Position numbers and translations under genes: made by a program. Positions 8,774-16,943 of a DNA stretch of 64,000 nucleotides are shown piece by piece. The notes under the pieces are model-generated. The model was not told the origin of the DNA, made no database searches, and saw nothing but the letters and a program-made list of their open reading frames with translations. The stretch is from JAGVSR01 sp033765145. Its GTDB lineage: Bacteria > Pseudomonadota > Alphaproteobacteria > Rhizobiales > Hyphomicrobiaceae. How positions within the stretch are numbered: the first letter of the stretch is position 1; each line of letters starts with the position of its first letter. The stretch is taken from NCBI GenBank assembly GCA_033765145.1, contig JANRIH010000032.1, positions 62,001 through 126,000 on the forward strand, given 5' to 3'.

Positions 8774-9307
8774 TTACTGGGCGGTGAGCGTCACCTGGAG
8801 CGTGTCGGCATAGGCCGCACTCGGGGCCAGCGGCAGCGAGGGCTGAGCCGGCGTCACGGTGACGACGAGGTTGCCCGTCGCAGCGTTGGCCGTCGTCGCG
8901 GTGTTACCCGCCTCGCTACCGGCAGCACCCGCGGTCGCGGACGTATCGATGGTCGAGGTCGCGCCGGCGAAGGTTGCAACGCCCGTATAGTTGAGGACGT
9001 TGGTCGTGCCCGTCGGCGCCGCGCCGCCGGTGGTGACGCCACCCGAAAGCGACGTTGCGACGATGTCTGCGGGGCTGTTGCAGGCGACGCTGGCGATGGT
9101 GTTGGTGATGTCCGTCGTGTCGACGACGCCTTCCGTCACCGGAATGGCGGCCGTGAGAGCCGCGGGGTTGGTGATGTCGGCGATCGTGCAGTAGGACGAG
9201 ACATTGGCCGAGAGGTTAATGTCCTGCGTCGCGGTCTGGGCGAGGGAAGCACCAGCCAAGGCGAAGCTGGCCACGGTCATGATAAGCAGGCTGAGTTTGG
9301 TACGCAT
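8774..9307 (-). CDS. Spore coat U domain pilus subunit (CsuA/B-like)
   Basis: A 177-residue exported single-domain SCPU protein, similar in size to CsuA/B major pilins. The start at 9307 is chosen because GGAGA sits 7 bases upstream and MRTKLSLLIMTVASFALAG then forms a normal signal peptide; an upstream in-frame ATG at 9373 would bury it. Mature features are a Cys early in the chain (SYCTIAD) and one later (VACNSPAD), probably a disulfide, and the ending AYADTLQVTLTAQ, shared with the tip-like protein. As first gene of the operon, nearest the promoter region, it is the best candidate for the main shaft subunit. Confidence 0.85.
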   Translation of the reverse strand: MRTKLSLLIMTVASFALAGASLAQTATQDINLSANVSSYCTIADITNPAALTAAIPVTEGVVDTTDITNTIASVACNSPADIVATSLSGGVTTGGAAPTGTTNVLNYTGVATFAGATSTIDTSATAGAAGSEAGNTATTANAATGNLVVTVTPAQPSLPLAPSAAYADTLQVTLTAQ

Positions 9308-9630
9308 GAGGGGTCTCCACGTTGCAATCTGGAATCCGGATGCGACGCGAGGGGCGGACGTCATTGCGTCCACCGGGCAGCGTACGGCGCCCGGAACCTT
9401 AGGGACCCCCCAGAGCCCCTGATCATATATAGGACATCAATTATAGTTTGGTTAACTTCAGGCCGTGTACGGACAGCGGCCTGAGACACGCGCGACATGC
9501 GGGCAATATCCGCCGGTCGTCTCGCGCCTCCAAAACCTCCGAGAGATCTGGCCGGCCACAGAGCCAATGGCCCGCCATGCCACGTGGCAACGGCAACCTT
9601 TCAAGGCCGCCGCTCCACACGCCCGCTTGG
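9308..9630. other. Intergenic region upstream of the pilus operon
   Basis: This 323-base gap lies between the RTX gene stop and the pilus operon start, both on the minus strand. It contains a conspicuously A/T-rich patch around 9421-9458, unlike its GC-rich surroundings, consistent with a minus-strand promoter for the pilus operon, and a leader of roughly 110 bases. I see no protein gene or convincing terminator hairpin in it. Confidence 0.5.
9426..9455 (-). promoter_or_regulatory. Candidate promoter of the pilus operon
   Basis: On the minus strand TTAACC (9450-9455) and TATATA (9426-9431) are separated by 18 bases and lie in the only A/T-rich patch of the gap upstream of the first pilus gene. 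The match to a sigma-70-type promoter is approximate and the alternative TATAAT in the same patch has no good partner hexamer. Inference only. Confidence 0.3.
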
Positions 9631-11064
9631 TCAGATCACGACGAAATCGGCGGCCGATACGCCGGCAGGCAATGTCGTGAGGGTCGCGAATTTCACGGCC
9701 GCTGCCCCGCCGACGCCGTCGGAGTCGTAATACACGTCGCCCGTGGTCGTATTGTAGACGATGCGTTCCTGCGCAGTCGTCGCCGCTGTGAGGCCGGCAC
9801 CGCTGCCGAACGCACTCGGAGCCAGTGCGCCGGATGACAGGGCATTGAAAAGGCCGGCCCCCGTGTTCTCGAGCCGCATCGTGTCCTGAACTGGATCGTA
9901 GTCCGTGATGCGATCGACGTTCGCGGCGCCGAGGCTCGAGCTGAACACGAAGAAGTCAGCACTCCCGACTCCTCCCGCCAGCGTGTCGTTGCCGAGCCCA
10001 CCGACGAGAGTATCGGTCCCCAATGTGCCGGAAAGACTGTCGTTACCGGCCATGCCGCTCAGATAGTTCGCGCCCCAGTTTCCGGTGATGGTATTGCCGA
10101 ACTCGTTGCCGGTCAGATTGCGCGGGTCCGTCAGTCCGATGATCGTGCTCAGGAACTCCACTTCGACGCCGGCTGCGAGGGTATAGTTTGTGTTGCTGGC
10201 CACCACACGATCGGCCGTGCTGGAACCGGCGAATTCAACGACAACGTCAGTTGCCTGATTGACGACATACGTGTCATTGCCTGCCCCACCGGTGAGCGTG
10301 TCCCGCCCCGTTCCGCCGTCGAGGGAATCGTTCCCCGCCCCGCCGATGATGCTGTCGTTGCCGCCTCCGCCCTTGAGGACGTTTGCGCCGGCGTTCCCGA
10401 CGATCTTCTGCGAGAACCCGTTGCCGGTCAGATTGATCGCTGCGGTGAGCACCGCATTGACCGTCTCGATGACTTCGATTTCCTGGAAATCAAGAACGAC
10501 GTAGCTGCCACTCGCCTGAATGGTATCGGTAGTCCCGCCGCCGGCCGCGTCGAGCACCACGTCCGTCACGACATCGACGCGAAAGAGGTCGTTGCCGGCG
10601 CCGCCTGTCATCCGATCGCCGCTGGAGCCGCCGATAAGCGTGTCGTTGCCCGCGCCGCCGGTGAGCGTGTCGTTGCCCGACCCGCCATCCATGTAGTCGT
10701 TGCCGCCATAGCTTTCGGCCCGGTCGTTTCCGCCGAAGAGGTCGATGTCGTCGTTGCCGCTATGTCCGAAGAAGGTGTCGCTGGCGCCGAAGACCGCCGG
10801 ACTGAACCCGTTTGCGAGCGCTGACGCGACGGTCGTTGAAATACCCGTGATCTCCAACGCAAGCACCGACGAAATGAACCAGCGCACGGTCGTGATCGAA
10901 CCAGTCCTCGGTTCGCCCTCGGCGTTGTAGGTGAAGCCCGATCCGATGATGTCGAGGCGCGATGAAGGCTCGACCACCCTGAAGCTCGTCGACGTCCGGT
11001 TCGTGATCGTTCCGTTGGTCGGATCGATGGGCAGGAGCGCGCGGTACTGACGGATCGTTGCCAT
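9631..11064 (-). CDS. RTX calcium-binding repeat protein, secreted, non-enzymatic as far as seen
   Basis: A 477-residue protein with several blocks of glycine-aspartate nonapeptides (for example GGAGNDTLIGG, GGSGNDTLTGG, GGAGNDSLDGG) that form calcium-binding beta-rolls in RTX proteins. There is no N-terminal signal peptide. The C-terminus resembles that of the metalloprotease at 20323-21807: RIVYNTTTGDVYYDSDG, a hydrophobic run, then ADFVVI, a typical type I secretion tail. The first ~100 residues are not recognised and no catalytic motif is visible. The ATG at 11064 is preferred because the open frame upstream of it is not protein-like. The gene lies just upstream of the pilus operon on the same strand. 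A secreted surface or adhesin-like role is inference. Confidence 0.85.
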   Translation of the reverse strand: MATIRQYRALLPIDPTNGTITNRTSTSFRVVEPSSRLDIIGSGFTYNAEGEPRTGSITTVRWFISSVLALEITGISTTVASALANGFSPAVFGASDTFFGHSGNDDIDLFGGNDRAESYGGNDYMDGGSGNDTLTGGAGNDTLIGGSSGDRMTGGAGNDLFRVDVVTDVVLDAAGGGTTDTIQASGSYVVLDFQEIEVIETVNAVLTAAINLTGNGFSQKIVGNAGANVLKGGGGNDSIIGGAGNDSLDGGTGRDTLTGGAGNDTYVVNQATDVVVEFAGSSTADRVVASNTNYTLAAGVEVEFLSTIIGLTDPRNLTGNEFGNTITGNWGANYLSGMAGNDSLSGTLGTDTLVGGLGNDTLAGGVGSADFFVFSSSLGAANVDRITDYDPVQDTMRLENTGAGLFNALSSGALAPSAFGSGAGLTAATTAQERIVYNTTTGDVYYDSDGVGGAAAVKFATLTTLPAGVSAADFVVI

Positions 11065-11323
11065 GGGTCTCGCGCGTCCTCTTTTAGCTGGGCTCGTCGG
11101 CGCGCTCGTCGCACCATGGTCGCTGTAGCATATCGACAGGCAACGGTCTTGCCTGACAATCAGAAGGCTGATTGACCCAAATTCCGCGTGACGGAACTGC
11201 CACAACGAAAATGGCAGGCGTTGCCAGTTCCGAATGCGAACGCGCTCAGACGATTGAAATTTCCCGCATCGCTCGCTCGCGATGAATGCGCCGCTCATTC
11301 CGAGTGGACGGCTCGGATTATTC

Positions 11324-12331
11324 CTATTTGTTGTTCTTCATGCAGTCGGGATCTTTCGTGTAGGTACCGAGTTCATGCTGCGACCAATATTGGTCCATGC
11401 ACGCGAACGCCTTGTCGCGTTCTTGCTGGTCCTTCTCGAGTTTCTCGTCCATGGCCTTGCGGTCAGCTTCGAAGCGCTCGTTCCACTGGCGCCATTCGGC
11501 GGCGCGCGCGCGGCCCTCGATCTGCTGTTGGGTCGACCAGAGTCCCATGTTGTTCGTGACGAGCGCGACGATCGCCGCGAGCGCAAAGGCCGTGACAGAC
11601 AACGACACGGGCGAGGAACTTCCGAGAAGTGCGGCGAAGGCGCGGAACCCTGGAAACGACTGCGCGCGTTCGATTGCGATACCGGACGTTCGCGGCGCTG
11701 GGCCGCGCGATCCCGCGAGCGTTCGCGTGTCCTCATTCGCGCTCGACGCCCGGATGGCGAACTCTGGAGGCAGCGTTTTTCCGGAAGCGTGATGGCTAAA
11801 GGCATGCCAGCGTCTTTGAACCGCCCCGTGGAATTCGTCGAACGGAAGCCGATGATAGTAGCTGAGATAGATCTCCGGAGCATCGCTTTCGACCGCCATG
11901 ACGCTCAGATGAAAATGGCCTGCGGTCAGCATTCGGAAAAACCCTTTCGAGACGGTGAGCTTCGTCACCTTCGTCGAATTGAAGTCGCGTGCCTCCTGCA
12001 CGAAGGCGATGCCGACCGAACGGATTTCATTCCAGGGGATGACCTTCTCCGAGAGGTCGCGAAATAGAATGCCCTGTGGCGAAAGCACGATGCTCGGAAC
12101 GCTTGGGCTCATGCGCCGGTAGATGATGACCCCGAGAGACGCGAGCGAGATGAGGATCACTGCCGAGCCGAGCAGCATGGGGCCGCCCTCCACGTCACGG
12201 CCGTCGAACGGCGTCACGAGGACGAGTCCGATCGCCGCGCCCACGAACGGCGCGGGAAGGAACCGGCGCGCGAGTTCATGCGACTGGGCGAATTCGAGGG
12301 TCCGCTGAACGTCGGCGATCTCGGGGTCCAT
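11324..12331 (-). CDS. Membrane protein with PH-like segment and C-terminal coiled coil, unknown function
   Basis: A 335-residue protein that I do not recognise as a named family. Hydrophobic segments at about 27-41, 52-71 and 242-260 suggest three membrane spans. Between the second and third lies a soluble region starting IVLSPQGILFRDLSEKVIPW (81-100), which resembles the bacterial PH-like domains that follow paired membrane spans. After the third span there is a charged, helical, probably coiled-coil stretch (about 265-310), then two cysteines (C311, C330). It stands alone between the RTX gene and the PQQ-dehydrogenase-like gene on the same strand. A run of seven or eight T bases on the minus strand lies in its leader (about 12359-12366). 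Confidence 0.75.
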   Translation of the reverse strand: MDPEIADVQRTLEFAQSHELARRFLPAPFVGAAIGLVLVTPFDGRDVEGGPMLLGSAVILISLASLGVIIYRRMSPSVPSIVLSPQGILFRDLSEKVIPWNEIRSVGIAFVQEARDFNSTKVTKLTVSKGFFRMLTAGHFHLSVMAVESDAPEIYLSYYHRLPFDEFHGAVQRRWHAFSHHASGKTLPPEFAIRASSANEDTRTLAGSRGPAPRTSGIAIERAQSFPGFRAFAALLGSSSPVSLSVTAFALAAIVALVTNNMGLWSTQQQIEGRARAAEWRQWNERFEADRKAMDEKLEKDQQERDKAFACMDQYWSQHELGTYTKDPDCMKNNK

Positions 12332-12447
12332 TCAGCACCTTGCGGCAGCCACCATTCAAAAAAAGATGAACGGAGAACGCCGGCGAAATCAAGCCGCGCA
12401 CGGGCGTGTCCCTCGATCGCCGTGCCCCTGAGCCGATGCTGGCAGAG

Positions 12448-14256
12448 TTAATCCGGAAGACCGAATGCGATGAGGGCGCCGCCCTGCCGGAAGCCCCAGA
12501 TCTGGCTCCCCCCGGCCGCAACCGCGATGAACTGCTTGCCACGAACCGCGTAACTGACCGGCGGTGCGTTGACGCCCGCGCCGCAATTGAAGCTCCAGAG
12601 GCGTGCGCCGGTTTCGGCGTCATGCGCTGAGAACGTGCCGTTGCCCTCGCCATTGAATACGAGACCGCCGGCGGTCGCGAGCGTGCCCCCGACGAGCGGC
12701 TCGTCGGTCTTGACCTGCCAGCGAAGTGTGCCTGAACCCAATTCGATCGCCGAGAGAAGCCCCCAACTCGGGCCCTTCGCGGGCTCGAACGTGTAGTAAG
12801 TGACCGCTGGCTTTCCATCGGAGGCGGGAAGCTCGGCCGTCTGGTAGCGGGTCGGCAGATGCATCGCCGCGACGAACGCGAGCCCGCGAGCCGGATCGAC
12901 GGCGGCGGGAGACCAGTTCGAGCCGCCGCCGACACCGGGCGAGATGACGATCCCTTCACGCGTCGGCGCGGCAAACAGATTGTCTTGCGGCACGAACGCC
13001 TCCGAGCGTGTGAGCAATTTGCCGTCGCGCCGGTCGTGCACGAAGTACCATCCGAGCTTCGATGCCTGGCCGATGGCCGGGATGCTCGTGCCGTCGTGTA
13101 AGAGGTCGAACAGTGCCGGGGGACTGGCGACGTCGTAGCCCCACAAATCGTGCGGCACCTGCTGATAGTGCCAGCGGATCTTGCCCGTCGCGATGTCGAG
13201 TGCCACCAGGGACGATGTATAGAGGTTGTCGCCCGGCCGGCTTTCGCCCGCGGCCTGCGGCGAGGGATTGCCGATACCGAGATAGATGAGGCCGCGTTCG
13301 ATGTCCGCGACCGGCGAGTGCCAGACTGATCCGCCGCCGAAGCGCCACGCGTCGCGATGCTTCGGCAGGTCTGCCGTCTCGGTGGCAATGTCGCGCGGGA
13401 GTTTCACGCCATAGGCCGTCTCCGCGCGCATCGCGCCTTCCCATCCCGCCTGCGTCGTATCGAATTGCCATAATTTCCGGCCCGTGGCGGCGTCGTAGGC
13501 GGCGAGGAAGCCGGGGCGGCCGTAGCGTCCCGCGATCCCGACGACGGTGCCAAGTGGTGCGCCCGGCCGGTCGCTGTCGAGATGCAGGCCGTAGCCGACA
13601 CCCGTGATGCCGGCGATCACCTTTCCGTCGATCACGAGGGGCGCCGAAGCCGCGCCGACGCCCGTCGATCCCGTGACCGTACCTTTGAGCGCCGGGTTCC
13701 CGGCGTCGAGTTGCGCCTTGTCCTCCGTCGGGCCTCCATCCGCCACCGCCATCGGAATATCCCAGACGACGGCGCCCGATTTCTGATCGAGCGCGACGAG
13801 GCGTGCATCAACGGTGGCGACGAAGACCTTGCCATAGCCGAGCGCGGCACCGCGGTTGGCGGGACCGCAACAGAGCTTGGAGTCTTTCGGGCGCTTGTGC
13901 TCATAGCGCCAGATTTCGCGGCCCGTCGCGGCGTCGACGGCCATGACGTGCGAGAAGGGGGCTGTCAGAAACATGATGCCGTCGGCGACGAGCGGCGTCG
14001 TCTGGAACGTCGCGGCCGCACCCGTCTGATAGATCCACTTTGGTACCAGCTTCCCGACCGTCGTCCGCGAGACCTGATCGAGCGGCGAGAAGCGCTGCCC
14101 CGTGAGGTCGCGTCCATGATGGAGCCAGCTTTCGGCCTCCAGTCTGGCAGCCGAAAGACGCGCCTCGTCGATCTCACCCGCTGCGGCGCCCTGTGCCCAC
14201 GCGAGCGCCGCCACCATCGCCGACGCCAGAACAGTGCGGAACGGGTTGCGCGCCAT
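12448..14256 (-). CDS. PQQ-dehydrogenase-like beta-propeller protein with altered active site
   Basis: A 602-residue exported protein (signal peptide about 1-26) with an eight-bladed quinoprotein propeller. Repeats of the form AxDxxTGxxxW occur throughout, with an adjacent cysteine pair CC at 129-130 and the PGVGGGSNWSPAA block. It would be a periplasmic alcohol-type dehydrogenase using pyrroloquinoline quinone. However, the position of the metal-binding Glu (usually G-E-Y-G-x-R-G) is R244 in GRYGRPG, and the catalytic Asp of the W-D-Y motif is G373 in LWGYD. The Asn in GIGNPSP (N330) and the following D375 remain. It may be a divergent enzyme or a binding protein. No PQQ synthesis genes or cytochrome partner lie adjacent; a diheme protein is encoded 2 kb away. 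AAGGA precedes the ATG. Confidence 0.82.
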   Translation of the reverse strand: MARNPFRTVLASAMVAALAWAQGAAAGEIDEARLSAARLEAESWLHHGRDLTGQRFSPLDQVSRTTVGKLVPKWIYQTGAAATFQTTPLVADGIMFLTAPFSHVMAVDAATGREIWRYEHKRPKDSKLCCGPANRGAALGYGKVFVATVDARLVALDQKSGAVVWDIPMAVADGGPTEDKAQLDAGNPALKGTVTGSTGVGAASAPLVIDGKVIAGITGVGYGLHLDSDRPGAPLGTVVGIAGRYGRPGFLAAYDAATGRKLWQFDTTQAGWEGAMRAETAYGVKLPRDIATETADLPKHRDAWRFGGGSVWHSPVADIERGLIYLGIGNPSPQAAGESRPGDNLYTSSLVALDIATGKIRWHYQQVPHDLWGYDVASPPALFDLLHDGTSIPAIGQASKLGWYFVHDRRDGKLLTRSEAFVPQDNLFAAPTREGIVISPGVGGGSNWSPAAVDPARGLAFVAAMHLPTRYQTAELPASDGKPAVTYYTFEPAKGPSWGLLSAIELGSGTLRWQVKTDEPLVGGTLATAGGLVFNGEGNGTFSAHDAETGARLWSFNCGAGVNAPPVSYAVRGKQFIAVAAGGSQIWGFRQGGALIAFGLPD

Positions 14257-14326
14257 GCCGATTATCCTTGGAATGCGATGGGTCGGGTGAGCATCTCTGG
14301 GGAATCCGGCGAGCAGGCGAACACGC

Positions 14327-15430
14327 TCAACCGCACTGCCCGCGATGGCGCAGCATGTGGTCGGCGAGAACGCACGCCATCATAGCCTCCCCGACCGGTA
14401 CGGCGCGGATGCCGACACACGGATCATGACGGCCTTTCGTGACGATCTCGGTGGCTTCACCCGAAACAGTGACGGTCTTTCTCGGGCTGAGAATCGACGA
14501 CGTCGGCTTCACCGCGAACCGCACGACGATCGGCTGCCCAGTCGAGATGCCGCCGAGAATGCCGCCGGCGTGGTTGGATGTGAACCCGGGTCCGTGGTGA
14601 CGCCCATGCGGCGTCGCGTTGGGCCGCATCTCGTCGGCATTTTCCTCGCCCGTCAGTTCGGCAGCACCCATGCCCGCGCCGATCTCGACGCCCTTGACGG
14701 CGTTGATCGACATCATCGCGCCCGCGAGGTCCTGGTCGAGCTTGCCGTAGAGCGGCGCGCCCCAGCCGGCCGGCACACCTTCCGCGACGACTTCGACGAT
14801 CGCGCCGATGGACGAGCCCGCCTTGCGGATGGCGTCGAGATAGTCTTCCCAGACCTTTGCCGCGACCGCGTCGGGCCCGAAGAACGGATTGTTCCCGACC
14901 TCGTCCCAGTCCCAGCGGGCGCGGTCGATCTTCTCGCGGCCGATCTGGACGAGCGCCCCCCGGATCGTGACGCCGGCGCCGAGCACCTTGCGCGCGATGG
15001 CGCCCGCCGCTACGCGCGCCGCCGTCTCACGCGCGGACGATCGCCCGCCTCCCCGGTAGTCGCGAATTCCATACTTCGCGTGATAGGTATAGTCGGCGTG
15101 ACCGGGGCGGAATTTCTGGGCGATGTCGCCATAGTCCTTCGACCGCTGATCGACGTTGCGGATCAATAGCGAAATGGGCGTTCCCGTCGTCACCTGCCGG
15201 CCGGCTCCGTCGTCGAAGACGCCGGATAGAATCTCGACTTCATCGGGTTCCCGCCGCTGCGTGACGAAGCGCGACTGGCCGGGTTTGCGCTTGTCGAGAT
15301 AGGCCTGGATCTCGCTCGCTTCGATCGGCAGCCCGGGTGGGCATCCGTCCACGACGCAGCCGATCCCGAACCCGTGGCTCTCGCCCCAGGTCGTGACGCG
15401 AAAGAGATGTCCGAATGTATTGTGTGACAT
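14327..15430 (-). CDS. aroC: Chorismate synthase
   Basis: A 367-residue enzyme converting EPSP to chorismate, the last step of the shikimate pathway, using reduced FMN. The three classical signatures are present: GESHG (16-20) near the start, RPGHADYTYHAKYG followed by GGGRSSARETAARVAAGA in the middle, and ending-region arginine/aspartate motifs. Length is normal. In Hyphomicrobiales aroC is often near fabI and a phosphatase gene, as here, although several genes intervene. Its upstream 397-base region holds a strong hairpin. Confidence 0.96.
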   Translation of the reverse strand: MSHNTFGHLFRVTTWGESHGFGIGCVVDGCPPGLPIEASEIQAYLDKRKPGQSRFVTQRREPDEVEILSGVFDDGAGRQVTTGTPISLLIRNVDQRSKDYGDIAQKFRPGHADYTYHAKYGIRDYRGGGRSSARETAARVAAGAIARKVLGAGVTIRGALVQIGREKIDRARWDWDEVGNNPFFGPDAVAAKVWEDYLDAIRKAGSSIGAIVEVVAEGVPAGWGAPLYGKLDQDLAGAMMSINAVKGVEIGAGMGAAELTGEENADEMRPNATPHGRHHGPGFTSNHAGGILGGISTGQPIVVRFAVKPTSSILSPRKTVTVSGEATEIVTKGRHDPCVGIRAVPVGEAMMACVLADHMLRHRGQCG

Positions 15431-15827
15431 GAAAAGCGCGGTGTCCGCAGGCCGGCAGAAGGGGTGTTGTTCTTCAAGGGCTTGGCCGGGTCCCGCCCCG
15501 GCTCGGCGCGGTCCGGCGGGCCAGTCATAGGGTCCGCCGCCCGCCTCGGCAAGGTCGATCGAAGACGGCGCGGTGATGACAACGCCGGCCCGACGCAGTT
15601 AGAGCTAGGTGAGTTCCGCGTGTCTCGCACCTCCCTGCAAGGAAAGGAGACGAGAACGGCATGGGGTGTGGGGGTGACGGCCCCGCATGTCGTGGCCGAG
15701 TTCGCGTGTGCACGAACTTTTGAGGCGCTCCCGGCGGTCTGAGCAACCGCCTCGAGCGCGCTCGCGTTGGAAAGAGCCGGAGCCGCTAGCTCCGGCTCTT
15801 TCTGTTTCCGAGCACGGGCCTTGAAGC
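15431..15827. other. 397-base gap upstream of aroC with an intrinsic terminator
   Basis: No convincing gene is visible. The plus strand holds a 20-codon open frame with a ribosome-site-like AAGGAGA (ATG 15661, stop 15721-15723). After it, two mutually exclusive stems can form (GAGGCG 15722-15727 with CGCCTC 15748-15753, or GGCGGT 15733-15738 with ACCGCC 15746-15751), and then a strong terminator at 15771. This suggests an unannotated plus-strand transcript. The minus strand here is the aroC leader. Confidence 0.4.
15771..15808 (+). terminator. Strong intrinsic terminator hairpin
   Basis: A perfect 13-bp stem (15771-15783 with 15789-15801) with a 5-base loop CGCTA is followed on the plus strand by TTTCTGTTT. 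The T-rich side favours the plus strand, although the reverse strand also begins a short T run and could terminate weakly. No established plus-strand gene precedes it. Confidence 0.75.
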
Positions 15828-16199
15828 ATGTTACCAATGTTGTCCGTGGGCGTTGAAAGCGCGAGGAGCCTGACCTTGGCGACGGGACGGTTGGGACGCG
15901 CGATGTTTCTGGTGATCGCAGGGACGGCTCTCTGTGCCAGTGCCGCGAGCGCGCCCGCCACGGAAACGCCCGCCACGAAAGCGCCCGCCACGAAAGCGCC
16001 AGCCACGAAAGCGGAGGACGCGGAAGGCGATTCGGCGCCGTCTCAAAAGGTCGAGCCGGCCGATGGACCCGCTGGGGATAGCGGCCCGGGCGTCCTCGTT
16101 CCTCCGGTGAAGCGGGTCCAGCCGAAAACGCCGCCCGCGTTCGTGCCGCCCGCCATCCCGTTGCCGGTCCGCAAGCCCGCGCGGCCGGACACCCAATGA
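15828..16199 (+). CDS. Small exported Pro/Ala/Lys-rich protein with PATK repeats, unknown function
   Basis: A 123-codon open frame. A hydrophobic segment (about 27-42, ending SAASA) looks like a signal peptide; a later in-frame ATG at 15903 would place it right at the start and may be the true start. Four copies of a five-residue unit of the PATKA type follow, then an acidic stretch and a proline-rich tail (VPPVKRVQPKTPP, FVPPAIPLPVRKP). The composition suggests an extended periplasmic or wall-spanning protein. It is convergent with the diheme protein gene downstream. No family recognised. Confidence 0.55.
   Translation: MLPMLSVGVESARSLTLATGRLGRAMFLVIAGTALCASAASAPATETPATKAPATKAPATKAEDAEGDSAPSQKVEPADGPAGDSGPGVLVPPVKRVQPKTPPAFVPPAIPLPVRKPARPDTQ
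15954..16013 (+). repeat. Four tandem 15-bp units inside a coding region
   Basis: Four consecutive 15-base units based on CCCGCCACGAAAGCG encode PAT(E/K)(T/A). The middle two are identical and the outer ones carry one or two changes. The copy number is likely to vary between strains by slippage without changing frame. Confidence 0.85.
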
Positions 16200-16228
16200 T
16201 GGCTCCCGACCGAGAACGGTGAACGAGT

Positions 16229-16837
16229 TCAAGACGTCGGACAATGCGCGCCGTTCTCAGCCCAGTAGGCGAAGAGCGCGCCGAATTCCCGCTGTGTTCC
16301 CGGAACCGGCTCTCGGCCGCGTCCCGGAGTCCAAGCCCAGCCGACGAGCGTGTCGTCGGTCATGTGCTTGACGATGTCCGTGAGCGACTTTCCACCGTTG
16401 CGCTGGGGGTCCTTGATCTGTTCGCAGATTTCGCCGAGCGATTTCCCTTCCCAGGCCATTTCGATGGGAGCGAGATGCCACATCGGATGCCCCGGCACGC
16501 CACCGGGATCGAAATTCGCGGATCCATGACAAGTGGTGCAGCGCATGGCGGTCGCGCCGAGCCCGTCCTCTCCCCGTACCACACCCTGCTGGTGAATGTG
16601 CATGTCCATGCCCTGACGCGGTCGCTCGCCAGCCGGATGGCAGTTGAGGCAGCGCGGATGCTGAAGGACGCGCCCGGCTTCCCGGAACGCCGCGATCGCC
16701 CGTTCGCGGGGATCATCGATGCGCTGGAATTCGTCCGCGGGGGTCAGTGGTTCTGTTGCGCGGGCGGCGATACCGCCGAGAGTGGCGAGCGACAGGCAGA
16801 CGCCCAAACAGACGCCGATGAGAAGAAGTGGACGCAT
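16229..16837 (-). CDS. Exported diheme c-type cytochrome-like protein
   Basis: A 202-residue protein with a signal peptide (about 1-27) and two heme-c attachment motifs, CLNCH (63-67) and CTTCH (100-104), so it would be a periplasmic electron carrier or heme-bearing subunit. The sequence around GQGMDMHIHQQG-type histidines and PGHPMWHLAP resembles proteins often named isoquinoline 1-oxidoreductase subunit, a name inherited by annotation rather than function. The start at 16837 is preferred because GGGAGACGGGC precedes that ATG and a clean signal peptide follows; an upstream in-frame ATG gives no signal peptide. It sits next to a small lipoprotein gene on the same strand. It might serve the PQQ-dehydrogenase-like protein 2 kb away, but nothing links them directly. 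Confidence 0.8.
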   Translation of the reverse strand: MRPLLLIGVCLGVCLSLATLGGIAARATEPLTPADEFQRIDDPRERAIAAFREAGRVLQHPRCLNCHPAGERPRQGMDMHIHQQGVVRGEDGLGATAMRCTTCHGSANFDPGGVPGHPMWHLAPIEMAWEGKSLGEICEQIKDPQRNGGKSLTDIVKHMTDDTLVGWAWTPGRGREPVPGTQREFGALFAYWAENGAHCPTS

Positions 16838-16943
16838 GCCCGTCTCCCACGTCTCTCTCTGAAATTTCCAACGATCGGCGTGCGTTCCCGATCTGCGTTC
16901 CGGGCAAATCGATCGCCCGCGCGTTCGGAACACGCGTCATCGA

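Noticed and set aside
9631..11064. Tandem GC-rich repeats read as a possible CRISPR or satellite array
   Set aside because: They are degenerate nonapeptide codons of RTX repeats, in frame, with no constant repeat and variable spacer structure.
15464..15742. A 92-codon plus-strand frame in the aroC upstream gap
   Set aside because: Composition is not protein-like and there is no ribosome site; the nearby terminator fits a transcript but not this frame in particular.
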